Shown here: in pieces, positions 1 to 8,700 of the stretch
Layout: each line of letters begins with the position of its first letter
Position numbering within the stretch: the first letter of the stretch is position 1
Source of the DNA: Pseudothioclava sp033100795
Lineage (GTDB): Bacteria > Pseudomonadota > Alphaproteobacteria > Rhodobacterales > Rhodobacteraceae
Direction: 5' to 3'
Length of the DNA: 64,000 bases
Assembly (NCBI RefSeq): GCF_033100795.1
Contig: NZ_JAWLVI010000004.1
Span: forward strand, 1 to 64,000
Position numbers and translations under genes: made by a program
Notes under the pieces: generated by a model
The model's database searches: none
What the model was told of the DNA's origin: nothing
Seen by the model: only the letters and a program-made list of their open reading frames with translations

Positions 1-380
1 CCGGTAGCCAGGAACCATACCCGTTTTCCGGGCAAAAGAGCGTCCACCACCAGCGTGCCCACAGGTTTCGGGCGCAGGATGATTTCCTCGCCCACCTGGA
101 TGTGCTGCAGCCGCGAGGTCAGCGGCCCGTCCGGCACCTTGATCGAGTAGAACTCCAGCTCCTCGTCCCAGCTTGGCGAGGCAATCGAATAGGCGCGCAA
201 GAGCGGTTTGCCGTTGTCGCCCAGAAGCCCGATCATCACAAACTCGCCCGAGCGGAACCGCAAAGACTGCGGCCGCGTCACCCGAAACGAGAACAAACGG
301 TCCGTCCAATGCGTCACAGACGTCACCGTCTGCGCGTCGGGAAGCACGCGCGCAGGCGCGATGGGGGTTTGGTCATTCAT
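1..380 (-). CDS. fpr: Ferredoxin-NADP reductase, N-terminal part (runs off the window)
   Basis: The reading frame begins at ATG 378-380 (MNDQTPIAP) and stays open to the window edge, so about 126 N-terminal residues are visible and the C-terminus lies outside. The fragment contains RAYSIASP, the FAD-binding R-x-Y-S motif of bacterial plant-type ferredoxin/flavodoxin-NADP reductases, with a beta-barrel FAD domain around it. It is the last visible gene of the sulfur operon, 15 nt after the DUF934 gene. From the position I infer that it supplies reduced ferredoxin to the ferredoxin-type sulfite reductase encoded upstream. The NADP domain cannot be seen. Confidence 0.85.
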   Translation of the reverse strand, partial: MNDQTPIAPARVLPDAQTVTSVTHWTDRLFSFRVTRPQSLRFRSGEFVMIGLLGDNGKPLLRAYSIASPSWDEELEFYSIKVPDGPLTSRLQHIQVGEEIILRPKPVGTLVVDALLPGKRVWFLAT

Positions 381-395
381 CGTCAAAACTCCGTC

Positions 396-767
396 TCAGG
401 CACTCGCACGGGCGCGCAGGCGCGACTGATAGCTGTCTTTGCTGGTCGCGTGGGGGCTGCGTTCGATCCACGCCTCCCAGTCACGGCGACGCGCGTTATC
501 GGCGGCAATCTCGACCGCATCGAAGCCAAGGCGCAGCGCCATCGGGTATTGGTCGGGGATCAGGTCTCCGGTGGCAATCAACCGCCCCGCAAAGCCCGCC
601 CGACGCAGCGCAGAGGCCAGCGTGAAGCCGCGCCCGTCGCCAAAGCTGTTGAAGCGGATACGCAGATCGGCGCCCGCATTGTCGCGCGCGATCTGGTCCA
701 GGGCGTCCAGAGGGGTGTCGGGGGCAAGCCCTTCGACACCCAGAGTTTCGCTGATAATCAGGCTCAT
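396..767 (-). CDS. DUF934 family protein of the sulfur assimilation operon
   Basis: A 123-residue protein starting MSLIISETLG. Its ATG overlaps the stop of the APS reductase gene as ATGA, and an AAGGAGG Shine-Dalgarno site lies just upstream inside cysH. The pattern RFNSFGDGRGFTLASALR followed by TGDLIPDQ is typical of DUF934 proteins, which sit beside cysH and cysI in many Proteobacteria. The biochemical role is not established as far as I know; an accessory role in sulfite or APS reduction is inferred from the conserved neighbourhood only. A longer in-frame start near 827 has no comparable ribosome site. Confidence 0.85.
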   Translation of the reverse strand: MSLIISETLGVEGLAPDTPLDALDQIARDNAGADLRIRFNSFGDGRGFTLASALRRAGFAGRLIATGDLIPDQYPMALRLGFDAVEIAADNARRRDWEAWIERSPHATSKDSYQSRLRARASA

Positions 768-1501
768 TTCGTCCCTCCTTGCGCGCGCATCGGCACGAAG
801 CGGCCATTCACGATATGGATGCCGCATTCCTGTTTTTCAAAGCCACGCCAACGGCCTGCACGGGGATCTTCACCCTCGGCGACCTTGCTGGTGCACGGCG
901 CGCAGCCAATCGAGGCAAACCCTTGCGCAACCAGCGGGTGACGCGGCAGGTTATGCTTGAGGATATACCGCCCCGCAGCGCCACGCTCCCAGTTGGCCAG
1001 CGGGTTGACCTTGATCCGCGGCGCGCCCTCTTCTTCTTCGAAGATCGGCAGGGTTGCGCGGTTCGCGGTCTGGTGACGCTTGCGCCCGGTGATCCAGCCA
1101 TCGAAATCGGCCAGCGCGCGTTCCAGCGTGCGGGTCTTGCGCAGGTCGCAGCAGGCATCGGGATCGGTGCGGTGCAATTCGCCCGAGGGGTCTTGCGCCG
1201 CGATCTCGGCCGCGTCGGGCAGGATGCGGCGGATGTCGGTCAGGCCAAGGGTTTCGGCAAGCGTCTGCTGATAGTCGACCGTCTCGGGGAACAGCATCTC
1301 GGTGTCGATGAACAGAACGGGGATCGAGCGGTCCACCTGCGCCATCAGATGCAGCAGCACAACCGACTCCGCGCCAAAGCTGGACACCATCGCCAGCCCC
1401 GGAATTTCGGCGCGCGCGGTCTCGATCACGGCCAAGGCCGAGCGCGTTTCCATATCGTCGTTCAGGCCCAGAAGTTTGCCTTTAAGCGTCTCAGGCAGCA
1501 T
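764..1501 (-). CDS. cysH: Assimilatory APS reductase (phosphoadenylyl/adenylyl-sulfate reductase)
   Basis: A 245-residue cytoplasmic enzyme that reduces adenylyl sulfate to sulfite with thioredoxin or glutathione. The nucleotide-binding segment SSFGAESVVLLH is near residue 40. The paired cysteines CCDLRK (about 118) and CAPC (about 202) form the CC...CxxC signature of [4Fe-4S]-containing APS-type enzymes rather than the cluster-free PAPS type. The C-terminal ECGIH carries the catalytic cysteine. The chosen ATG (1499-1501) overlaps the end of the sulfite reductase gene by 11 nt; an upstream in-frame ATG at 1522 is less likely. The product, sulfite, is the substrate of the enzyme encoded immediately upstream. 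Confidence 0.93.
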   Translation of the reverse strand: MLPETLKGKLLGLNDDMETRSALAVIETARAEIPGLAMVSSFGAESVVLLHLMAQVDRSIPVLFIDTEMLFPETVDYQQTLAETLGLTDIRRILPDAAEIAAQDPSGELHRTDPDACCDLRKTRTLERALADFDGWITGRKRHQTANRATLPIFEEEEGAPRIKVNPLANWERGAAGRYILKHNLPRHPLVAQGFASIGCAPCTSKVAEGEDPRAGRWRGFEKQECGIHIVNGRFVPMRAQGGTK

Positions 1502-3161
1502 CGGCTTCCGCCTCCGTATCATATAGTGCCGCGCGGAAGGGGTCGGCCCCGAGGCGGCGGTAGGTCTCGATAAAGCGCTCGTCCTGCGCGGCGCGCAGAT
1601 CGAGATAGGCCAGCATCAGGCGCTCCAGCGCAGGGATCAGCTCTTCGGCCGAGAAGCCCGGCCCCATCCGCTGCCCAAGCGAGGCCGTCGCCGCCACCGG
1701 ATCGCCGCCAAGCGTGACCTGGTAGTTTTCAACGCCCGCCCGATCGAGGCCCAGAATGCCGATATGGCCAAGGTGGTGATGCGCGCAGGCGTTGATGCAG
1801 CCCGAGATCTTCAGTTCAATCCCGCCGATCTCGTGCTCGAGCTTCAGCTCGTCGAACCGCAGCGCGATGGCTTGCGCCAGCGGGATCGAACGGGCCGTTG
1901 CCAGTGCGCAGTAATCCATGCCGGGGCACGCGATGATGTCTGACATCAGCCCGACATTGGCCGAGGCCAGACCTGCCGCCTTGAGGCGCGCATAGATCGC
2001 CGGCAGATCGCCTTTGTGGACATGCGGCAGCACCACGTTTTGATACTGCGTGATGCGCAGCTCGGAATGGGCGAACTCATCCGCCAGCGCCGCCATTTCG
2101 CGCATCTGCGCCGAGGTCGCGTCCCCCGGCGACAGCCCCGGCGTTTTCAGCGAGATTGTCACGATCGCGTGGTCATCGCGCTGGTGCGGATGCAGGTTTG
2201 TATCCACCCACGAGCGGAAGATCGGGTCCGCCGCATAGGCCGCGTCAAAAGCCCCCGTATCGCCCGACTTGAACACGGGCTGCGCGAATTGCGCCTTAAG
2301 ATCGGCCAGAACCGCCTGATCGGCGCCGCCAAACTCGGCGCGGGTGCGCAGGAATTGCTCTTCGACGGCGGCGCGGAAGGTCTCCAGCCCGTTCTCTTGC
2401 ACGGTGATCTTGATACGCGCTTTGTATTTGTTATCGCGACGCCCCATCACGTTATAGGTCGCGACGATGGCTTCGAGATAGGGCAGAAGATCGGCTTCGG
2501 GCAGGAACTCGCGGATCGTCTGACCCAGAACCGGCGTGCGGCCCAGACCACCGCCCACGATCACCTCGAACCCGCGCTGGCCGTTCTGGTCAAGCACGCG
2601 CAGCCCGATGTCATGGGCGCGGATCACGGCGCGGTCCTCGGCGGAACCGGTCACGGCGATCTTGAACTTGCGCGGCAGGAACTGAAACTCGGGGTGGTCG
2701 GTGGACCACTGGCGCAGGAGTTCCGCATAGGGACGCGGATCGGCAACCTCTTCCGCGGCCGCGCCCGCAAAGGGGTCGGTCGTCACGTTGCGAATGCAGT
2801 TCCCAGAGGTCTGGATCGCGTGCATCTGCACATCGGCCAGCGCGCCCAGAATGGCGGGCACGTTCTCGAGGCTCGGCCAGTTGAACTGGATGTTCTGGCG
2901 CGTGGTGAAGTGGCCATAGCCCTTGTCATAGGTGTCCGCGATGTCCGCAAGCTGGCGCAGTTGCCCTGCCCCCAGCGTGCCATAGGGGATCGCGACGCGC
3001 AGCATATAGGCGTGCAGTTGCAGATAGAGGCCATTCATCAGGCGCAGCGGGCGGAACTCTTCTTCCGAAAGCGCACCCGACAAGCGGCGCGCCACCTGAT
3101 CGGAAAACTGCGCAACGCGGGCGCGGACGAAGGCTTCGTCCCAGTCGTTATACTGATACAT
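1491..3161 (-). CDS. cysI: Sulfite/nitrite reductase hemoprotein (siroheme, 4Fe-4S)
   Basis: A 556-residue protein with two ferredoxin-like half domains and two siroheme/4Fe-4S halves. The cluster ligands are C-x5-C (CPGMDYC, about residue 412) and C-x3-C (CINAC, about 453), followed by AHHHLGHIG. The N-terminal half contains the substrate-side segment GHFTTRQNIQFNW. It reduces sulfite to sulfide with six electrons. The start ATG overlaps the DUF2849 stop as TGATG. Context (SUMT for siroheme, APS reductase, ferredoxin reductase) favours assimilatory sulfite reductase over nitrite reductase. Confidence 0.93.
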   Translation of the reverse strand: MYQYNDWDEAFVRARVAQFSDQVARRLSGALSEEEFRPLRLMNGLYLQLHAYMLRVAIPYGTLGAGQLRQLADIADTYDKGYGHFTTRQNIQFNWPSLENVPAILGALADVQMHAIQTSGNCIRNVTTDPFAGAAAEEVADPRPYAELLRQWSTDHPEFQFLPRKFKIAVTGSAEDRAVIRAHDIGLRVLDQNGQRGFEVIVGGGLGRTPVLGQTIREFLPEADLLPYLEAIVATYNVMGRRDNKYKARIKITVQENGLETFRAAVEEQFLRTRAEFGGADQAVLADLKAQFAQPVFKSGDTGAFDAAYAADPIFRSWVDTNLHPHQRDDHAIVTISLKTPGLSPGDATSAQMREMAALADEFAHSELRITQYQNVVLPHVHKGDLPAIYARLKAAGLASANVGLMSDIIACPGMDYCALATARSIPLAQAIALRFDELKLEHEIGGIELKISGCINACAHHHLGHIGILGLDRAGVENYQVTLGGDPVAATASLGQRMGPGFSAEELIPALERLMLAYLDLRAAQDERFIETYRRLGADPFRAALYDTEAEADAA

Positions 3162-3463
3162 CAGACGGCCTCCACTTGGGTCAAAGAGCGACCGACCGAC
3201 GGGCCGGTGACGCGCAGGCGTTCACGGATATGAAGAAGTTCGGGGCCATTCGCGCCCGCACGGGCCTCGGCCAGATAGGGGCCAATCACCTCATGCGCCT
3301 GGCCCTGCGCTTCCAGCAGAAGCACCTCGGCATGGGCGTCATCGCTCAGCAGCTCTGCCTCGCGCGGGTCGGCGCTCCAGCGTTGGTCGGCGGTGCGCCA
3401 CACGACAGCACCGGTGCGCAGGTGATTAGCGGTCAGAACCTTAGGATGTTGCGCGCGAGCCAT
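3161..3463 (-). CDS. DUF2849 family protein
   Basis: A 100-residue soluble protein (MARAQHPKVLTANHLRTG) matching DUF2849, a small family found next to sulfite reductase in alphaproteobacteria. Its start lies 23 nt inside the end of cobA and its stop overlaps the start of cysI, so it is embedded in a translationally coupled operon. There are no cysteines or membrane segments. Its role is unknown. From position one could guess an assembly or electron-transfer helper for the reductase, but nothing in the sequence proves it. Confidence 0.82.
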   Translation of the reverse strand: MARAQHPKVLTANHLRTGAVVWRTADQRWSADPREAELLSDDAHAEVLLLEAQGQAHEVIGPYLAEARAGANGPELLHIRERLRVTGPSVGRSLTQVEAV

Positions 3464-4286
3464 GAGACGCCTCCTTGAGCAGCGAGGGGAAGAACGGAAA
3501 ATCGGACAGGGCCAGTTCGGCCGGAAGAGAGCGGGCGGTCATCCGCGGATGCGGTGCCAGCCCCAGAAGGATCAGCGCGGGGCCGTCGCAGGTCTCGACC
3601 GCGTCGGGCAGATCGCCCAGACAGGTCGCGACGATCCGCTCGTCCACGCGCGAGATATTCTCAACGATGGTCACGGGCAGATCGGCGCCAGCGCCATGCA
3701 TCATCAGCCGCCCCGAAACAAACCGCGCCGCGCGTTTGCCCATGTAAAGCGCAGTCACCGCACCCTCGGCGGCCAGCGCGCGCCAGTCCTGATCGGCAAA
3801 GCCCTTGGCGTCATGCCCCGTCACAATACGCAGCGCACCATTGCGCCCGCGCCGCGTCAGGCTGCGCCCGATGCGGGCCGAGGCCGCAGACGCCGAGGTG
3901 ATCCCCGGCACGACCGACCACGCAATGCCCGCCTGATCCAGCGCCTCGATCTCTTCGTCCAGACGCCCGAACAGTGCCGGATCGCCCCCCTTGAGGCGCA
4001 CGACCTGCTCACCATCACTGGCCAGATGCACCAGAAGCGCGTTGATCTCGGATTGCGCGATCGAGGGGCCAAAGCCGGTCTTGCCAACCTCGACCAGACG
4101 CGCGGCAGGGTTCACCAGCGCAAGGATGTCTTCGGAAACAAGGCGGTCATGCAGAACAACCCGCGCCTGTCCAAGCGCGCGATGCGCCCGCACGGTCAGC
4201 AGATCGGGATCGCCCGGACCCGCGCCAACGAACAGGACATCGCCTGCGCGCTGCCCATTCGGGGATATGCCGGTGAAATAATCCAT
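3441..4286 (-). CDS. cobA: Uroporphyrinogen-III C-methyltransferase (SUMT)
   Basis: A protein of about 281 residues that uses SAM to methylate uroporphyrinogen III to precorrin-2, the siroheme precursor. Visible motifs are VGAGPGDPDLLTVRA near the N-terminus, LKGGDPALFGR, and VPGITSASA in the middle, all standard for SUMT. The N-terminal dehydrogenase/ferrochelatase half of a full CysG is absent, so siroheme completion needs another gene. I chose ATG 4284-4286 because GGAG lies 6 nt upstream; an in-frame ATG at 4298 would add four residues. It is first in the sulfur operon and supplies cofactor for the sulfite reductase. Confidence 0.9.
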   Translation of the reverse strand: MDYFTGISPNGQRAGDVLFVGAGPGDPDLLTVRAHRALGQARVVLHDRLVSEDILALVNPAARLVEVGKTGFGPSIAQSEINALLVHLASDGEQVVRLKGGDPALFGRLDEEIEALDQAGIAWSVVPGITSASAASARIGRSLTRRGRNGALRIVTGHDAKGFADQDWRALAAEGAVTALYMGKRAARFVSGRLMMHGAGADLPVTIVENISRVDERIVATCLGDLPDAVETCDGPALILLGLAPHPRMTARSLPAELALSDFPFFPSLLKEASHGSRATS

Positions 4287-4321
4287 TTCGCGCTCCATCT
4301 GCCGTCTTGTAGAAATATGAA

Positions 4322-4355
4322 ATTTTCCCGCATTCTTTCTAGATGCGCGGAAAAA
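4322..4355. promoter_or_regulatory. AT-flanked dyad between cobA and the Lrp gene (candidate operator)
   Basis: The arms ATTTTCCCGCAT (4322-4333) and ATGCGCGGAAAAAT (4342-4355) form a near-perfect inverted repeat in the 117-bp space between two divergent genes. Lrp/AsnC proteins bind dyads with A/T-rich flanks and commonly regulate the neighbouring divergent gene. The operator role is inferred. Confidence 0.45.
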
Positions 4356-4380
4356 TAAGGATTACGGTGGCTCGCGTGGG

Positions 4381-4401
4381 GTGAATTCAGGAGAAATTCA
4401 C
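4381..4401. promoter_or_regulatory. Inverted repeat enclosing the Shine-Dalgarno site of the Lrp gene
   Basis: GTGAATT (4381-4387) and AATTCAC (4395-4401) are perfect 7-nt arms around CAGGAGA, which contains the AGGAG ribosome site 3-8 nt before ATG 4404. It could be an autorepression operator or an mRNA hairpin presenting the ribosome site in a loop. Confidence 0.4.
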
Positions 4402-4403
4402 AA

Positions 4404-4853
4404 ATGGACGAGCTAGACAGAAAAATCCTCTCGGAATTGCAGCGAGACGCAGACAGATCGCTTGAGGATATTGCCGCCGCTGTCGGCTCTTCGCGCAGTC
4501 CTGTGTGGAACAGAATCCGCAAAATGCGCGACTCGGGCGTGATAAAAGGTCAGGTCGCGTTGCTTGATCCCGAGGAGGTCGGCTTTGGCACCTGCTTCTT
4601 TGTGCTGGTCCGCACCGCCGCCCACGAGAAGGACTGGCAGGACAAATTCCTTGCCGCAATCCGCCGCCGCCCCGAGGTGATGGAGGCCCATCGTCTGGCG
4701 GGCGAAATCGACTACCTGCTGAAGGTCCGCGTCCCCGATGCGCGCGGCTATGACCACTTTTATCAGGCGCTGATTGCCGATGTCGCGATCTATAACGTCA
4801 CGGCGCTCCTTTCGATGGAAGAGATCAAATCCACCACCGCCCTGCCGATCTGA
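4404..4853 (+). CDS. Lrp/AsnC family transcriptional regulator, divergent from the sulfur operon
   Basis: A 149-residue regulator. Residues 1-60 form the winged helix-turn-helix (LDRKILSELQRDADRSLEDI, then VGSSRSPVWNRIRKM). Residues 65-149 form the alpha/beta ligand-binding RAM domain, with the family-typical VMEAHRLAGEIDYLLKVRV. It is transcribed away from the cobA-DUF2849-cysI-cysH operon with shared upstream DNA containing two dyads, so it is the likely local regulator of sulfur assimilation and of itself. The effector is unknown; cysteine or another sulfur metabolite is a guess. Confidence 0.88.
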   Translation: MDELDRKILSELQRDADRSLEDIAAAVGSSRSPVWNRIRKMRDSGVIKGQVALLDPEEVGFGTCFFVLVRTAAHEKDWQDKFLAAIRRRPEVMEAHRLAGEIDYLLKVRVPDARGYDHFYQALIADVAIYNVTALLSMEEIKSTTALPI

Positions 4854-4906
4854 GAGAATTTGTTGCTCCAGTAACGTATCTTGCGTGGCTTTCGCATTGG
4901 TAGAAA

Positions 4907-5721
4907 GTGCCGGTGTTTATGGCGTCGTTTTTGTCCCCGGCGTTAGCCGGGGTGTTGGCGTTTGACTTTTTCAACGCGGATGACACGGGAACCGGTTCCG
5001 TGGCGGCGCGCGTTGATGACCTTCATGGCAATGGTGACACAATCGAAGGCTCTATGCTGGATGATTTCATCTTTGGCGACGGTGACGATTCCATTAACGC
5101 AGTTTCGGGCGACACCATTTTTCAGGGACGGAAGCCAGAAATACGATACACGGCGGTATAGGCGATGACATAATCATCGGGGGTGATGACTACGCGCGTG
5201 ACTTTTTGTATGGCGATGAAGGAAATGACACGCTTTGCGGCTCGGGTTTCTACGCCTCAGAAACAGGAATAATTTCGCCGCAATATGACGGTGGCCTCAA
5301 TCTGCTGGATGGGGAGAGCGGCGACGATCTTCTGATTGGGGTCGATGGCTCCACATTGGTTAGCGGCGTTGGCGCAGATACCTTTGAGGTGGTTGCAGAA
5401 GCAAACTATCTGCCAGACCAAGAGCCTCTGCTTCCTCCAAATATTACCATCAGCGACCTGCAAATCGCCACCGACACCGGGGCGGCGGATCTCGATCAGG
5501 TTGATGTGCAAGCATATGATTCCGACTTACAGGACCGGGTCTCGGTTTCTCCTGAATATGATGCAGAGGGCAACCTGACCAATTTCTCGCTGACAGAAAA
5601 CGAGGACGGAACCGGCGCCTATCTTTTCTATAACGGCCAACCCGTTGTTCACATCGAAGGCCTGCTACCCGCCAAGCTGGAAGCCGATACCAGCTGGCTT
5701 GGTGCCCCGGCAGGCGCATAG
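4907..5721 (+). pseudogene. RTX-like calcium-binding repeat protein, split by a frameshift
   Basis: The N-terminal part (GTG 4907 or, more likely, ATG 4919: MASFLSPALAGVLAFDFF) reads through DDFIFGDGDDS and SGDTIF, then leaves frame. The continuation GGIGDDIIIGGDD, LYGDEGNDTL and DGESGDDLLIG lies in the frame one base earlier and ends at 5721. The shift falls at the run of five T at 5118-5122; six T would give an uninterrupted reading frame. The GD-rich nonapeptide motifs are those of hemolysin-type calcium-binding (RTX) proteins exported by type I systems. It is either a true pseudogene, a sequencing error in a homopolymer, or a site of slippage. No type I exporter genes are nearby. Confidence 0.7.
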
Positions 5722-5769
5722 CGCCTCGTCTTTGTGCGGGGCAGCCCGCAACCGCTGCGGCCGGAGGCG

Positions 5770-8700
5770 TCACACCTCCTCCGGCACCCGCTCGGTCAGC
5801 ACCAGAGTATCGGGCGCGGCCTTGCGCGGTGCGGGCGGGTCCACGGGATCGGCCAGAACCAGAACCGGCGGCTTTGCGCCAAACAATGCGGGCAGTTTCG
5901 CACTTGGCATCGGGCGCGCATAGAAAAAGCCCTGATGCAGCATGATCCCGAGGCGAACAAGGATCTCCGCCTGATCCTCGGTCTCGACCCCTTCGGCGAT
6001 GATGCGGAACCCGATCTCGCGCGCCATATGCACGATCGAGCGCACAACGACCCGGGCCTTGTGATCGGTGGCAATGTGATCGACCAGCGCCTTATCCAGC
6101 TTGACGATGTCGATCGGCAGTTCGGTCAGGCGTTGCAGGTTGCTCGATTCGCGCCCGAAATCATCCAGCGCCACCAGAATCCCGTTCTCGCGCAGCTGCT
6201 CCAGTTCGCGGGCAATCTTGCGCAGATCCATCCTCTGGTCGATGGCCCTTTCGGAAATCTCGACAACCAGCTGCCTGCGCTCGGGGTTTGCCGCGCGCAA
6301 CTGCGAAGCGACGCGCGCACCGCTGCCCACTTCGGCAAAACTCTCGGTGCGCATATTGATCGACGCGAAGACCTGAGGCATCTCGCGCAGCGGTCCTATC
6401 GTTTTCTTATAGGCACGCGAGCTGTTGCGGCGGAATTCCTCGGGGCTTAGCGAACTTTCGAATTTTGACAGGAACTGCAAAGGCGAAAGCACCTCGCCAT
6501 TCGGCTTCTCCCAGCGGCGCAGCGCCTCGACCCCGACCGGACGGCCCGAAGCTGTGTCCCAGATCGGTTGATACCAGTAAGTGATCTCATCGCGCGCCAC
6601 GGCACTTTGGAGATCCTGCAAGGTGATATTCTCGCCGCGCATCTCCAGCAGCTTCATCAGGTGATCGTCCGCCAGAGCAATCCGGTTCCGCCCGAGTTCT
6701 TTGGCCTGCGCGAGGGCTTTGTCGGCAAGGATCATGGCGGCGCGCCGCTCGCCTTCGGCGGGCAGAAGGCTGACCCCGATGCTGGCGGTGCGCGACACCA
6801 GCCCGTTCTCGTGCGACAGGTTCAGCCCCTCGATCGCCGCCCGCAACTTCTCGGCGATGATCCGCGCACCCCACCAGTCGCCACCGGGCACCAGAACCGC
6901 AAACTCCTCGCCCCCCAGACGCGCCACCTGACCATCTGCCGGCATCTGGCTGGCAAGCTCGGCCGCAATCGCGCAGAGTAGCTCGTCACCGACATCGTGT
7001 CCGAAGGAGTCATTGACCGATTTGAAATGGTCGATGTCGATCAAAAGAAGGATACTATCCGCCGCGCGCGCGCCATCGGCAGAGGCCGCGTTGAAGCCAC
7101 GCCGCGACAAAAGCCCCGTCAGTTCGTCATGCACGACCAGCCATTCAAGATCGGCGCGCGCTTTGACGGTCTCGGTCTGGTCGATCAGCACCGAGACGCT
7201 CAGTTCGTCGTCGCCGACATTCAGCATGACCGTGCGCACCTCGATCTGGCGTTCCTCGCCGCTTTTGGTGACATAGGTCCGCATGAAGGTGGTCACGCCC
7301 TCGGCGGAATAGGGGCTCGGACTGGAGGTCCGCCACTGCCGGCTGATTTCGAGAGACGCCTCGTTAAAGAAGCACCGAATATCGCGCCCGATGGTTTCCT
7401 CGCGGCTATAGCCGAACTGCTCGGTCCATGAATCCGAACAACTGCACACAATGAAATCCTTGTTCAGCGCGACCAGCGGCACCGCGTTGCGGTTCAGCAG
7501 CAGATTGGACAGCTCGCGCTCTTTCAGAAGGTCGGTCACATCCTCGATTGCCACCGAATAGAAGCATCCGTCATTGTCCAGCGCCGGAAGCTTCTTGAAC
7601 GACCGCATCACCTGCCGCTTGCGGCCATCCTGAAACTCCAGCGTAACCGGCTCGGAGTCGACCAGAACCTCGTCAACGGGCATGGCGCGATGGTTTTCGC
7701 GCATTGCCAGCATTGCCGCGCGGTCCCCCGTCACAACCAGCGTAAGGGGATCTTTCCCCAGCAGATCATCGCGCCGGCAGCCGAAGAAATTGGCAAACTC
7801 TTCGGACACGGCGACTGTCTTGAACTGCTCGTCCAGGATGACGGTTTTCCCGACACCGGCCTCAAGATAGGTCCGTGCCATCTCGCGCGCATGTTCGATC
7901 CTCGTGACATCCGAGGCCGCGCAAATCGCCCAAAGCTCGTTGCCAGCGGCCTGCCCGTCAACAATGCGCGTCCGCAACGAGACCTGAACCAGATCGCCGC
8001 TTTTACGTTGGAATTCATAGACCTGTTCTAGATCGAAGGGCAGCCGCACCGATGATTTACGGGCCTGTAACGCGCGATTGCGGGACTGGTCAGTCATAAA
8101 GGTCGCGATGTCCTGCCCGATCATTTCCTTGCCGCGATAGCCCAGCAACTGCGCCATTGCCGAGGTGACGTTTTGCAGCCGGAAGCTCCCGTCCAGCGTG
8201 AACACCGCCGCCGGACCGTGATTGAGGATGATCTCGTTCAGCCGCCCCTGACGCACCAGATCGGTGGCATCGACCGCGACGTTCAGAACCTTCGGTCCCA
8301 GATCATCGGCCAGCTCGGGCATGGTGCGGATGCTCAGAAAAGCGAACCGCTGCGAGCCGTCCTTGTGCCGGAATTCCATGATGCTGGTGAAATCTTCAGC
8401 CTTCTCGCGCCAGCCGACACGGGTCTTGTAGACAAAGTCGCGCAGTTCCTCGTCGGCGATGAATTCGGCCAGATCCAGCCCCAGCGACTCTTCGCGCGTG
8501 AACCCGGTCAGCGTGAACCAGTTGTCCGACAGCCCGACGATTTCCCAGTTCCCGTTTTGCAAGATGGTCGCCACGGGCGCACGCATAAAGAGCGTCTCAC
8601 TCATCCGGCGCGACAGAACCTCGGCGGTCAGATCGGTGATCTGGCCCAGAAACCACTCCCGATCATCGTCCCCCCCGTCCGCGCGCGAGACCTCCAGCAG

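Noticed and set aside
5110..5135. Programmed -1 frameshift site with a stimulatory structure
   Set aside because: The T-run could allow slippage, but I see no strong downstream stem or internal Shine-Dalgarno arrangement to claim a programmed event; it is listed as a frameshift only.
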